From assembly GCF_900005765.1 (NCBI RefSeq), contig NC_041692.1, forward strand, positions 2,108,001 to 2,172,000: DNA of 64,000 bases. Direction: 5' to 3'. Of this stretch, positions 41,328 to 52,733 are shown one piece after another (positions within the stretch are counted from its first letter, which is position 1; every line of letters begins with the position of its first letter). The position numbers and the translations under genes were made by a program. The DNA comes from Plasmodium relictum. Lineage: Eukaryota > Apicomplexa > Aconoidasida > Haemosporida > Plasmodiidae. The notes beneath the pieces were generated by a model that saw nothing but the letters and a program-made list of their open reading frames with translations, was not told where the DNA came from and did not search any database.

Positions 41328-44287
41328 ACCTATCGCTTATCAAGTCATTTATTTTTTTCATAATATTTATGAGAAATTTCATATATACTCATGGGAATTT
41401 AAGTTATTTAAAAAGTTACAAGATCAAATATTTAAGTACTATCAAATTAATTACAAAAAAATTAATTAAAAAAAAATCATTTCTTATTTATGATGGAATA
41501 TTTTTAAGAAAATGTAATGATAAAAAGACCTTTGAAAAAAATTTTTTTTTTTATATAAATAATTTAAAGGGTTTTCCTGTAAAAAGGAGAAAATTCGAGT
41601 ACAAAAAAAATTGGAAATTATATGGTAGTAATTACGATGCAAAAGATATAATAATTTTAGAAGGCCTTGAAGCTGTTCGAAAAAGGCCAGGTATGTATAT
41701 AGGAAATACTGATGTAAAAGGATTGCATCAAATATTATTTGAAATTATTGATAATTCGGTTGATGAATACAATAATTATGAATGTAATGAAATTAAAGTT
41801 GTTATTCATAATGATGAAAGTGTAACTATAGAAGATAATGGAAGAGGTATCCCCTGCGATATTCACGAAAAAACAAAAAAATCAGCTTTAGAAACAGTTT
41901 TAACTGTTTTACATTCTGGTGCTAAATTTTTTGATGATGAAATAAATGATAAAGAAAAAAATGATTTAGAAAATAAGTCCATAGATAATATAAATTGTAA
42001 AGATAAAAAAAAAAAGAATACAGAAAAAAAACTAAAAAATAACTCAAAAGAAAATTCACAAAAATATAAATATTCTTCTGGATTACACGGTGTTGGATTA
42101 TCTGTTGCTAACGCCTTAAGTAGCTATATGAAAGTTATAGTATTTAGAAATAATAAAATGCATAGTATTGAATTAGAAAAAGGAAAAGTGATAAAAGAAC
42201 TAAGTGTGAAGCATTGTCCTATTAATAAAAGAGGTACACAAATACATTACAAACCTGATAATACTATTTTTAAAAATGGAATAAAACACAACGGTGAACT
42301 AATAAAAAATAGAATACATCAATTAGCATATCTAAATGATAAATTAACTTTTTACTTTTATGATGAAAGAATTGGCAATAAAACAAGTATTAATTTATCA
42401 AAAGAAAATAAAAGTGATGAAATAATAATAAATAAAAAAAAAGATATAGTAAATAATAAAAATGACAAAGATATAAACATAAATAACTCTATAAATGATT
42501 TAGAGACCATGAATGAAGATATGTTAAATTTATCTAAAAATAATAATAATAGTTATAATAATCATTATCTTGGTTCTGACATTAACTCAAAAAATAGAAA
42601 TATAATTACTGATTATAATAATTTAGATTTTTATAATTACGAAATAATAAAGCATGAAGGGGGTCTGAATGAATACATAGATCATTTGACAAAAAATAAA
42701 AGTAATTTATTTAAAGATAATAAAATTATAAGTATATCTTGCTATCAAAAAAATATATATATTGATATAAAAATGAAATGGATTATTAATCAGTATAATG
42801 AAAATATTATTAGTTTTGTAAACAATGTAAATACAATAGATGGGGGTACTCATGTCGATGCTCTAAAATATGCAATTAGTAGATGCATAAATTTTAATAT
42901 AAAAAAAAATGAGGTTAGTAAAAACTTTGTTAACATTCCAGGAGAATATATAAGAGAAGGATTAACAGCTATTTTATCCATTAAAATGAATAACCCCGAA
43001 TTTGAAGGACAAACAAAAGGTAAATTAGGATCTCACTATTTAAAACCAATACTAGAAAGTATAATTTTTGAAAAATTATCAGAAATTTTTGATTTTGAAC
43101 CTAATTTATTAAGTACAATATATATGAAAGCTTTGCAAGCAAAAAATAGCGACGAAGAAGCTAAGGCAGCTAGAGATTTAATACGATCAAAAAATAGTCA
43201 ATCTTATTCAACTGTATTGCCCGGTAAATTAGTAGACTGTATTAGTGATGATATAAGTAGAAATGAAATATTCATAGTAGAAGGTGATAGTGCTGCAGGA
43301 AGTGCAAAACAGGCAAGAAACAGAGATATTCAAGCTATTCTTCCTTTAAAAGGGAAGATATTGAATGTAGAGAAAATTAAAAATAATAAGAGAATTTTTG
43401 AAAATTCAGAACTGAAATCCCTAATTACAGCCATTGGCTTGAGTGTCAATTATGATAGCAAAAATATAAAAACAAATAACCTTCTGAATAAGAAAAAGAA
43501 AGAAATGAAAAAAAAATATGATTTACAAAACTTGGAAAATGAAAATATTCAATATAATGATTCTCTCATCAAAAAAAAAAAAATTCCATTTATAGACAGA
43601 AAATTAAGATACGGTAAAATAATTATTATGACTGATGCAGATGTGGATGGAGAGCATATACGTATTTTACTTTTAACATTTTTATACCGATTTCAAAAGG
43701 AAATCATAGAAAATGGGAATGTATATGTTGCCTGTCCACCATTATATAAAATTACTTATAATAAATTTTATGATAATTCTATAAAAGAAATTGTTATGAA
43801 GCAATTTAATGTTAGCCCCAAAAATTCAAAATTTATTATTCATACATATTCAGATGAGGAACTAAATAAGTTGTTGAAATTATTAGATAAGGATAAGAAA
43901 TATTTTGAACAAAAAAATTTAAATAGCATTAATTTAGATGATACAACACACGATAAGGATGAAAATGTAATGTTTACAAAAATGGAACTAATTAAAAAAA
44001 AAAATGACACAAATGTTGATTTGAATGAAAGTAAAACAACACACATTAGCAATAATAATTTTTTCACTTTTTCTAAAAAATATGAGATTCAGAGATTCAA
44101 AGGGTTAGGAGAAATGATGGCAGATCAATTATGGAATACTACAATGAATCCGCAAGTAAGGAAACTAATACGCGTCACAGTTAATGATGCAATAAAAGCT
44201 AATAATTTAATTTTTTCTCTTATGGGTGAAGATTCGAAATTACGTAAAAATTTTATTTTAGAAAATTCTAATATTCCATTAACGTAG
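41324..44287 (+). CDS. gyrB: DNA gyrase subunit B, apicoplast-targeted
   Basis: This 987-residue protein is the ATPase subunit of the type IIA topoisomerase that supercoils the apicoplast genome. Seen in order: GHKL ATPase motifs EAVRKRPGMYIG (about 114), IIDNSVDEY (about 140), EDNGRGIP (about 169) and GLHGVGLSVANAL (about 252); the transducer HVDALKYA; and TOPRIM motifs EGDSAAGSAKQ (about 653), LPLKGKILNVEK and MTDADVDGEHIR (about 769). The C-terminal QRFKGLGEMMADQLW is at about 923. The first 110 residues have no bacterial counterpart: a hydrophobic signal-like segment (residues 4-22) and then a Lys-rich, Asn-containing stretch, the usual bipartite apicoplast leader. Low-complexity insertions interrupt the ATPase lid (about 207-245), the transducer (about 360-440) and the TOPRIM region (about 710-755, 860-910). 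The locus is that of PF3D7_1239500. Confidence 0.95.
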   Translation: MNLSLIKSFIFFIIFMRNFIYTHGNLSYLKSYKIKYLSTIKLITKKLIKKKSFLIYDGIFLRKCNDKKTFEKNFFFYINNLKGFPVKRRKFEYKKNWKLYGSNYDAKDIIILEGLEAVRKRPGMYIGNTDVKGLHQILFEIIDNSVDEYNNYECNEIKVVIHNDESVTIEDNGRGIPCDIHEKTKKSALETVLTVLHSGAKFFDDEINDKEKNDLENKSIDNINCKDKKKKNTEKKLKNNSKENSQKYKYSSGLHGVGLSVANALSSYMKVIVFRNNKMHSIELEKGKVIKELSVKHCPINKRGTQIHYKPDNTIFKNGIKHNGELIKNRIHQLAYLNDKLTFYFYDERIGNKTSINLSKENKSDEIIINKKKDIVNNKNDKDININNSINDLETMNEDMLNLSKNNNNSYNNHYLGSDINSKNRNIITDYNNLDFYNYEIIKHEGGLNEYIDHLTKNKSNLFKDNKIISISCYQKNIYIDIKMKWIINQYNENIISFVNNVNTIDGGTHVDALKYAISRCINFNIKKNEVSKNFVNIPGEYIREGLTAILSIKMNNPEFEGQTKGKLGSHYLKPILESIIFEKLSEIFDFEPNLLSTIYMKALQAKNSDEEAKAARDLIRSKNSQSYSTVLPGKLVDCISDDISRNEIFIVEGDSAAGSAKQARNRDIQAILPLKGKILNVEKIKNNKRIFENSELKSLITAIGLSVNYDSKNIKTNNLLNKKKKEMKKKYDLQNLENENIQYNDSLIKKKKIPFIDRKLRYGKIIIMTDADVDGEHIRILLLTFLYRFQKEIIENGNVYVACPPLYKITYNKFYDNSIKEIVMKQFNVSPKNSKFIIHTYSDEELNKLLKLLDKDKKYFEQKNLNSINLDDTTHDKDENVMFTKMELIKKKNDTNVDLNESKTTHISNNNFFTFSKKYEIQRFKGLGEMMADQLWNTTMNPQVRKLIRVTVNDAIKANNLIFSLMGEDSKLRKNFILENSNIPLT

Positions 44288-45124
44288 ATTACAAAATTAA
44301 TTATTTCCAATCTTCCCTATTTTCTTCCTTTTTTTTTTTTTTAATAGGATATTTTTATTATACTATTTTTTTAATGTGTATGTAAACATATTATAATTTT
44401 TTTTTTTTTTTGTTCAAAATTTTGTTATACTACTAAAAAAAATTTCAATATATACACACTAATAATAATATATATTGTGATCCTACTTTTTTTTATTAGT
44501 TTATTTTAAAAAAAATATCATATATTTTGAAGAATAAATATCAATATATATATATATAGCTATTTTTTTTTTTTTTTTTTTTGTTGTTGTACACAGAAAA
44601 AAAAAAAATTTCATTTATTGTGATAAAATTATTTTTTTTTCCTTTTTTTTTTGCCTTAATTATTTTTGCTACCTTTTCAATTTAATAATGAAAATTTTAA
44701 TTCTTTAAAATTTATAACTAAAAGAGAAAATATAATAAAAAAAAAGATATTTACTTTAGCTTTTTTTTTTCAATTTGACGGAAAGTAACGAGATAAAAAA
44801 AGCAATCAAACAATATCATAATTTTTATTTGTATACACTAAATGTATTATTATAGTAAGAATATATCATTTATATATTTGTATATATATATGTTAACTCT
44901 TTTAGATGTTGTAATTTTTCCATTCCTTGATATTTATATATATATATCAAATATTTTTTTACATTTTTAATTATATTTTTTGGTATTATATTAAGATATC
45001 CTTTTAATTAAAGATTAATAAAAAAAAAAGAAAAATTAAGGATATTTATAAAGTTAATATTAACAATATAAAATTTGGTTAATTTTTTTATATTAATATA
45101 AAAAGAGTTTCTCTTAAATCTTAT
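44288..45124. other. Convergent 3' intergenic region, gyrB to ThzK
   Basis: About 840 bases between convergent stops, with T runs at 44398-44411 and 44562-44582. No coding potential or RNA gene is visible. Confidence 0.6.
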
Positions 45125-46051
45125 TTAAATGACTTTGTAAATATCTAACACTTGAAAATTTAAAAATTGAGGATAATTTGAATAGTAATAAATATAATCA
45201 ATAATTTTATGATTTAATGATCCAGGATATTTTTCCTTTTGATAAGCTTTAAAAGAAGCTAATTTATAAATTAGAGTGCCAGTTGTACAAGCTATGAATG
45301 AATTTTGGGAAAATACAGAAGTTGCTGCTGCACATAATGCACCAACTGAACAACCAGATCCCGTAATTTTTGTCAGAATTTTTAAATCACAATTAATTTT
45401 AGCTACATAAGAAGAGCATTTGCTTACGATATAATCACATTTTGACGTAACAACAACAGCACAATTATATTTTAAAGCTACTTTTATTGCACTTTCAATT
45501 ATATCTTCTTCATTAAATTCTTTATTATTACTATCGACACCCTTTCCAACAAATTTTTCTTTATCCAAATAACAAATTTCGGCTACATTTCCTTTTATGA
45601 CATCTGGTTTGCATCTTAAAATTATATCTTTAATAGTATTCGTCCTATATTTTGTTGCTCCGACAGCTATTGGATCCATTACTAAAATTAAATCATCTTT
45701 CATTATTTCCTTTCTTAACTTTTCTAATACATTTATATTATTTATTTGACTTGTATGTAAACCCAAATTAAAATAAGTACCAGATGATATTTTAGCAAAC
45801 TCCTCTACTTCCTCAGGATTATCAATCATGGCAGGAGATGAACCAAATGCTAGCAAGCTATTTGCCACTTTTTCAGTCGTAACTCTATTAGTTATACAGT
45901 GAACTAATGGATTTACTTCTTTTACTTTTTTTATGCATTTTATTATTTCATCATAATAATCTTTAGCATTACTTAATTTACTTAACGAGGAAAAAAACAT
46001 ATATCTTATATTCAAGTTAAATTTTTTTAGAGAAACCCTGAAAATAGACAT
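45125..46051 (-). CDS. ThzK: Hydroxyethylthiazole kinase
   Basis: A 308-residue ribokinase-like enzyme that phosphorylates 4-methyl-5-(2-hydroxyethyl)thiazole, the salvage step supplying the thiazole half of thiamine phosphate. Motifs match ThiM: PLVHCITNRVTTEKVAN (48-64), LAFGSSPAM (67-75), MDPIAVGA (125-132), IKGNVAEI (152-159) and the active-site TGSGCSVGA (230-238) with Cys234. All catalytic signatures are intact. The first 30 residues (MSIFRVSLKKFNLNIRYMFF) precede the bacterial start; they are basic and hydrophobic and could be an organelle presequence or simply an extension. Single exon, first ATG. The position between gyrB and FtsH1 matches PF3D7_1239600. Confidence 0.94.
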   Translation of the reverse strand: MSIFRVSLKKFNLNIRYMFFSSLSKLSNAKDYYDEIIKCIKKVKEVNPLVHCITNRVTTEKVANSLLAFGSSPAMIDNPEEVEEFAKISSGTYFNLGLHTSQINNINVLEKLRKEIMKDDLILVMDPIAVGATKYRTNTIKDIILRCKPDVIKGNVAEICYLDKEKFVGKGVDSNNKEFNEEDIIESAIKVALKYNCAVVVTSKCDYIVSKCSSYVAKINCDLKILTKITGSGCSVGALCAAATSVFSQNSFIACTTGTLIYKLASFKAYQKEKYPGSLNHKIIDYIYYYSNYPQFLNFQVLDIYKVI

Positions 46052-46727
46052 TCTACCAATAAAAAAAAATAATTATAAAGAGAATAGGCAATAAGAAGAA
46101 TGTGTTACTCACAACATTACAAACAAATAAAAATTATATAGAAAATATAGTTCAATTAAAAGAAAATGTTCTTGATATTTAATAAATTTTTTGAAAATAT
46201 TTTATCTAATTTAAAAAAACATATACTATTAAAGAAAAATTATATTAACTTAAAATAGAAAAATATGAAATAATATGTATGGAAGAGAAAAAAAAAAATA
46301 TATAATAAAACATATATTGTAATTTTAGTGTAGTATATCAAAAAATAAAATGCCCATTATTTAATAAATAAAAGAAGTATTTTACAGCATAATAAATGGA
46401 TAAAGTAATTAATAAACAACAAAAAAAAATCTTAAAAATTATAAAACTAGAGAAAGTGTAATATAACAATTAAAAATTTATTAACATAATAGAATATTAG
46501 ATGTACATCTAATAAAAGGATAATATGTTTTATTTTTTAATTTATAATATATTTTTGTTGTGTAGATATTAAAAAAGAAAATGAAGTATAACTACATTTC
46601 CTAATATATTTCAATTATATACAAAAAAATAAAATAAAATGAATTATTTCACATAGCCTTTTAATTTTATATTCTTCGGATGCATCATAAAAAATGAAAA
46701 CAAATTGATATTAAGTATTGGATATAT

Positions 46728-46762
<35 letters not shown>

Positions 46763-47477
46763 AAAATAATACCGAAGTAGAAATAATATCTTCATTTAAA
46801 ATGTAATATTTTACCTATTTTTTTTTTTTTTTTTATCTGCATTTAGAAGAATATAAAAATTACAAGTAAAAAAAACAATTAAAACAAAAAGTATTTAAAT
46901 TTTTAACATTTCAATTGTGGATATAATTAAAAAAATATATTTAAAATTAGCAAACTTTTCAGATGCATTCTTTTAAATGCATACAAATAGATTCATATGA
47001 AATATTATGAAAAAATATTTATAACAATCTTAAATTTACATAAAAACATTGAATAAAATATATAATTTTATATATTAATTGTTATAAAAAATATGAACAG
47101 ATTCATATTTTTTTACAATATATACAAACTTACATTTTAATTTTCATGAGAAAAATTAAAATTATCTTTTATATATAATATATTTTATTTATTTTGTTTC
47201 CTTTTAATAAATGTAATTCTAATATTGTAATAAAAGAAATTGTAGAAATATAAATAATTAAAAAAAAATAAAGAAAATTTTATAAATTTTTAATCAATTA
47301 TATTAACTTGTATATTATACATTTATATATATATATGTAAATTCCTATTATTAGATATAATAAGATTTGCATATAAAATTATAAAGCATTTTTCTGTTAT
47401 ATATAGAAATTTCATATATTTTTTGGTAGAAATAAAAAATTACATATGTTTATTTTAATAATATCATAAGTAAAATT
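46052..47477. other. Divergent promoter region, ThzK to FtsH1
   Basis: 1.4 kb between divergent start codons, containing a 32-base A run (46729-46760) and a 16-base T run near 46818-46834. No other gene is visible. Confidence 0.6.
46729..46760. repeat. Poly-A tract, 32 bases
   Basis: An uninterrupted A run in the shared ThzK/FtsH1 upstream region. Confidence 0.95.
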
Positions 47478-50285
47478 ATGAGTTCAAAATATGAAAATGA
47501 AAGCTTTTTATCAACAGGATCTAATAAATATTATGAACGAGAAGATTCTGTTTTATTACATAATGACGAAGATGAATATATGAATAACAGAAGAGTGAAC
47601 AAATACAATTATGAGAGAAAAATGAAGTATCATGAACAAAATTTTAATAAAAGGAGAAATAAAAAATGGAATTATTTTATAATATTTTTTTTAGGAATAT
47701 GCTTTGGTTTTGCAATATGGCCCTTTTTCATGACAATTATAACTTATAAACTATTTTACACAGATAACTATAATAATTCAAATTATAAAACAAACAATTC
47801 TTCTGCATCATTAAAGGATTATGGAAATGAGAAAAATAAAAAGAATGATACAAAAGTAACTATGAAAGATCAATCAAAAAAAAGTATATCTCCCCATTTT
47901 AAACCTATAAAGTTTGATGAAATAGCAGGAATAGATGAATCTAAGTTAGAATTGTTAGAGGTAGTTGATTTTATTAAAAATAGAGAAAAATATCATCAAA
48001 TGGGAGCAAGAATGCCTAAAGGAGTTTTGTTAGTTGGTCCTCCAGGTTCAGGAAAAACTATGTTAGCTAGAGCAGTAGCAACAGAAGCAAATGTTCCCTA
48101 TATATATACTTCAGGTCCTGAATTTATTGAGATATATGTAGGACAAGGTGCTAAAAGAATTAGGCAATTGTTTGCTCATGCAAGATCAGTAGCTCCTTCT
48201 ATAGTTTTTATTGATGAAATTGATGCTATTGGAGGAAAGAGAAGTTCGGGATCACTAAATGGTGCTGGTCAGAGGGAACATGACCAAACATTAAATCAAT
48301 TATTAGTTGAAATGGATGGATTTAGTAATAGTGTACATATAATGGTTATAGGGGCAACTAATAGAATTGATACTCTTGATAGTGCTTTACTTAGACCTGG
48401 TAGATTCGATAGAATAGTTTATGTTCCTTTACCTGATATAAATGGTAGAAAGAGAATTCTCGAAATATATATTAAAAAAATTAAAAGTGATTTAAAAGAA
48501 GAAGATATTGAAAAAATAGCTAGATTAACTCCTGGCTTTTCAGGAGCTGATTTAGAAAATGTAGTAAATGAAGCTACTATATTAGCAACAAGAAATAAAA
48601 AGAGTTTAGTTACAATTAATGAATTATTTGAAGCAAGGGATAAAGTTTCAATGGGCCCAGAGAGAAAATCATTAAGGCAATCAGAACATCAAAGAAGAAT
48701 TACTGCTTATCATGAAGCCGGTCATGCTATTGTTGCATATTTTCTCCACCCTAAAACAGATCCTATTCATAAAGCTACTATTATTTCAAGAGGAAATGCA
48801 CTTGGATATGTAGAACAAATACCAATTGATGATAGACATAATTATTTTAAAAGTCAAATGGAGGCAAAGCTGGCAGTTTGTATGGGAGGTAGAACTGCAG
48901 AAGAAATTGTTTTCGGGAAATCAGAAACGAGCAGTGGTGCTTCTAGTGATATTTCTAGAGCTACTGAAATTGCTTATAAAATGGTTACAGAATGGGGAAT
49001 GTCTGATAAATTGGGGCCTTTAAATTATAAAAAAAGAATGGGAGATGGATATTCATCTAATAGATTATCAGCTCAAACCATTTCTACAATAGAAACAGAA
49101 GTAAAACATTTTGTAGAAAAAGGTAAAAGTTTATCAGAAGAAATATTAAGAAAACATAGAAAAGAATTAGATAATTTAGCTTTTGCGTTACTGGACAAAG
49201 AAACTTTATCAGGAGAAGAAATAAAAAATATCATCGATCCTAATAATTCAAAAGATTATTCAAATAATATTCCAAATTTAAGCAATAACACAAAAAAAGA
49301 TCAAACAACTAATGATAATAATAATAAAAATGAAAATAATTTTTTTATTAATAATGATCAAAATACGAATAATTTTATTAAGAAAAGTACGCAAACCAAA
49401 GAAAATAATATAGAAAATAAAAAAAATATACAGCATATTGGAAATCAAGATTGCATATCAAGTAAAAATGATAAAGTGCACACTAATGAATGTTCTAATG
49501 CAAATGAAAATGAAATAAATAAAAATAAAGGAATAGAAGATCGTAATGATGAAATAAGTAATATTAACGAAAATCTCAATAATGTAATTAAAAAGAATGA
49601 CCTAAAAAGCAATCATAAAATATTAAATGAAAGCAAACATTCAAAAGTATTCAGTGAAAATTCTTACAATGAAAATATTGAATTGAAAAATAATGAGAAA
49701 AACTACTCAAATGAAAATTTGATAATAACATATAACAACAATGAAATAATGAATAAAAACACAAATAAAGATGAACTAAAGAATATAGGTAAAAATGAAG
49801 AAAAAGATGAAAAACATAGTGTTAGAAATGATAAAAGCAAAGTAGATAATATAAAGGAACATGCCAAAAAGAATATAAGAAACTTAAAAAAAAAATATTC
49901 TAAGGATCCTAATAAAAAAAAAAAAAATATATTAAAGATAATTAATGAGCATAATTCATATAACAAGGATAAAGAAGTAGATAATGAAAAAGTAGAAAGC
50001 AATAAAAAGGAATCAGAAAACTTAAATCAAAGTAATTCTAGAAATTTTATTCCCAAAAATAATAATAATATTGTGAAAAATATAAATGAACTTTATGAAT
50101 CTAGTCTTTTTGAAGATAAGCATAATGACAATGATGGCTTTGTAAAAACAAAAGAACAAGCTTTTGATAATTTTAATGAATTAATAGATATATCCCATAT
50201 TAAAAATATTGACGAAATGAAAAAGTTTAACATTTTTGAACACAATTTAAATAAATTATTTTTATTTGATATTTTTAATAATTAA
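47478..50285 (+). CDS. FTSH1: ATP-dependent zinc metalloprotease FtsH1
   Basis: A 935-residue membrane AAA protease. One clear membrane segment lies at about residues 64-90 ([19 protein letters not shown]). The AAA module has Walker A GPPGSGKT (187-194), pore motif YVGQG (220-224), Walker [10 protein letters not shown] (242-250) and the second region of homology [20 protein letters not shown] (293-312). The M41 peptidase has HEAGH (412-416, zinc ligands and catalytic Glu) and Asp491 in SGASSDIS as third ligand. Beyond about residue 600 it carries an Asn/Lys/Glu-rich tail of over 300 residues, absent from bacterial FtsH. The P. falciparum orthologue (PF3D7_1239700, from memory) is linked to apicoplast biogenesis and is the reported target of actinonin. 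Only one strong membrane segment is seen, where bacterial FtsH has two. Confidence 0.95.
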   Translation: MSSKYENESFLSTGSNKYYEREDSVLLHNDEDEYMNNRRVNKYNYERKMKYHEQNFNKRRNKKWNYFIIFFLGICFGFAIWPFFMTIITYKLFYTDNYNNSNYKTNNSSASLKDYGNEKNKKNDTKVTMKDQSKKSISPHFKPIKFDEIAGIDESKLELLEVVDFIKNREKYHQMGARMPKGVLLVGPPGSGKTMLARAVATEANVPYIYTSGPEFIEIYVGQGAKRIRQLFAHARSVAPSIVFIDEIDAIGGKRSSGSLNGAGQREHDQTLNQLLVEMDGFSNSVHIMVIGATNRIDTLDSALLRPGRFDRIVYVPLPDINGRKRILEIYIKKIKSDLKEEDIEKIARLTPGFSGADLENVVNEATILATRNKKSLVTINELFEARDKVSMGPERKSLRQSEHQRRITAYHEAGHAIVAYFLHPKTDPIHKATIISRGNALGYVEQIPIDDRHNYFKSQMEAKLAVCMGGRTAEEIVFGKSETSSGASSDISRATEIAYKMVTEWGMSDKLGPLNYKKRMGDGYSSNRLSAQTISTIETEVKHFVEKGKSLSEEILRKHRKELDNLAFALLDKETLSGEEIKNIIDPNNSKDYSNNIPNLSNNTKKDQTTNDNNNKNENNFFINNDQNTNNFIKKSTQTKENNIENKKNIQHIGNQDCISSKNDKVHTNECSNANENEINKNKGIEDRNDEISNINENLNNVIKKNDLKSNHKILNESKHSKVFSENSYNENIELKNNEKNYSNENLIITYNNNEIMNKNTNKDELKNIGKNEEKDEKHSVRNDKSKVDNIKEHAKKNIRNLKKKYSKDPNKKKKNILKIINEHNSYNKDKEVDNEKVESNKKESENLNQSNSRNFIPKNNNNIVKNINELYESSLFEDKHNDNDGFVKTKEQAFDNFNELIDISHIKNIDEMKKFNIFEHNLNKLFLFDIFNN

Positions 50286-52733
50286 ATATATATATATATA
50301 TATTTATGTAATCCAATTAATGTATAAATTTTTTTTTTTTTTTATGTTTCTAATGTTATTTGATAAAAAAAAAAAAGAAAAATTCATTTTATAAGAAATT
50401 TTAATGTGTTTTTAATGTTTTAAAAACTCAATATCTATATTAAGCAAATATATATTATTTTTAATACTACTCTTCTGCATATAAAGTTTTTTTTTTTTTT
50501 TTTTTTTCAAGGATAATATACATATTTTTATTTTATTGTCTTAGATATTTTAATCATTTTATTTTTATTAGTTTTTAGTTTTCTTTATTTTACATTTTTG
50601 AGGAATTATTAGTATACGTATTTATGTAAAGCTTTTAAGTTTTAATTTTTTTTTTTTTTTCTTTTTTCTTTTTTTATATTAGGATACACAACCACTGTTT
50701 TATTCTTTTTTTAATCATAAAAAAAAGTTAATTCAATATATATTTCTTTATATTTAATAGTGATTTATTGTTTAATAAATATATATTCATTCAATTATTT
50801 TTTTAAGCCTAGATTTTTATTGTTTAAAGACAAATCACTTTATTATTTTATAAAATTGTTTCATTAAAAATAAGTTAAAATGTATTTAATCATTATGCTG
50901 ATTTATTATTTTATTTATTTATTATTTTTTTTTTAAATAACACAATAAATTTAAAAAGCTATAGTACAAATATTATTATTTAATTTTTTTAACTCTTTAA
51001 CAATAGCAAATACTTTTAAACTTTGAAAAAAAATAAAAAAGAGTATATATTTTTCATCATTTAATATTTTCGTTCAAGATACAAAATACATTTTTATGAG
51101 TTCAAAGAATATTAATGTCGTTCATAATTTCAACATACATATAAATATATATATTAGTTAAGATAGATTCTTTTCCTATAATTCTATATATTTATATAAT
51201 TTTATTATTTAAATTTTTTCATTAAAAAATGAATCAAAAATTACGAATGAATTATTATTTCGTATTCATAAAATTATTTGAGGTATATGTATATTATTAG
51301 GGGCATATTATTTCCTTTAAAATATTTTATATATAATTAGTTTTTTTTCTTTTCCTTAATTATTATATTTGTCTAAAGGATATAATAATTTTATTATAAT
51401 AAAATTAACTTTTTATTTTTTTTCAACATTTATAACATATATATTTATATTTATTTTAATATTAAATATGAAATATATACTTACAAGTTACAACTGTATT
51501 TATATGTAATGAATACATGTAAGAAGAATGATCTTTATCTTAAAGAAAGATATTCATTTATTTTCTAATAAATTTTTAATATTTTATTATGGAAATAATT
51601 AAAAAATAACAAAAGAAAAATCCAGTGAATATTTTTATACTAATCTCTTTTGATATAATAAGGAATAATAATGTTATATAAATTAAATAGAATATAATTT
51701 TTCATTTCAAAAAAAGTACGAGACTTTTTTTTATAAAAACAACACTTTATAAACTTAAAAATAAGTACCTGTAATATTTAATTTTATTCGATAATGAATA
51801 TAAAAAATAAATGTAATACACATGGATGGAATATATAGATTAATACAATAAATAATTAAAAAAATTTTGAAAAAAAAAAAAACATAAAAAAAATTTGTCA
51901 TAAAATCATATAGCTTTATTTTTCTCATTATATTAAAAATTTTACAATAAGAGATAATTATATATATTACAATGATACAATAAAAGGGTCATGTAAATGA
52001 AAATATGTTTAATACTAAAATAAAATTCATAAAAAGTTGATGTATTTTCCATTTTTTCTCAAAAAAAAAATTATTTAAGAAATCATAAAAAAATATAAAA
52101 TTATTGGGAAAAAATAATTAAAGAACAATTCAAAATTATAATTCATCATAATATGCATTATGCAGAAAAAATACCGTTTAGAAAATATAAATTTATCAAT
52201 TTAAAAATATTATAATAAAAATGTATTTAAAAGAAAATATTTTTTAATAAAAAATACATTTATAATATATACTTTCTTAATTGAAAAGCATAAAGTATGA
52301 AATTTTAAAAAGGTTTTATATTATAAAATATATTTTTAAAAATTTACATTGCATAATATTATATATATATATATATATTTTTATTGTATTAAAATTTAAT
52401 GTCAAAATTTATTTTGTTTTAAATTGTAACTTAAAATTTTTTATACTTTGTTAAAATAATTTGTTCAAAAGTATACATAAATGCAATATATATACTTTTT
52501 ATAATGTGCATGAAAACATATTAAAAGTTATATATATACAATATTAAAAAAAAATTATGTGAGAATAATTGGATACAATAATTTATATATTAAAAAGAAA
52601 TGTATTTTTAAATTATAACAATGATGTAATTTTTAAAACTATTTTTTTTTTTTTTTTTTTTTGTATATATTTATATTTATAATTTTTAAAGGTTAAATTA
52701 TTAAAAAAAATTAAAAAAAAAATAAAGAAAAAT
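50286..52733. other. Intergenic region between FtsH1 and the giant coiled-coil gene
   Basis: 2.4 kb holding the FtsH1 3' UTR and the upstream region of the next gene. It contains T runs (50327-50343, 50489-50508, 50648-50660, 52643-52662) and short TA runs (52362-52378). No other gene is supported. Confidence 0.6.
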
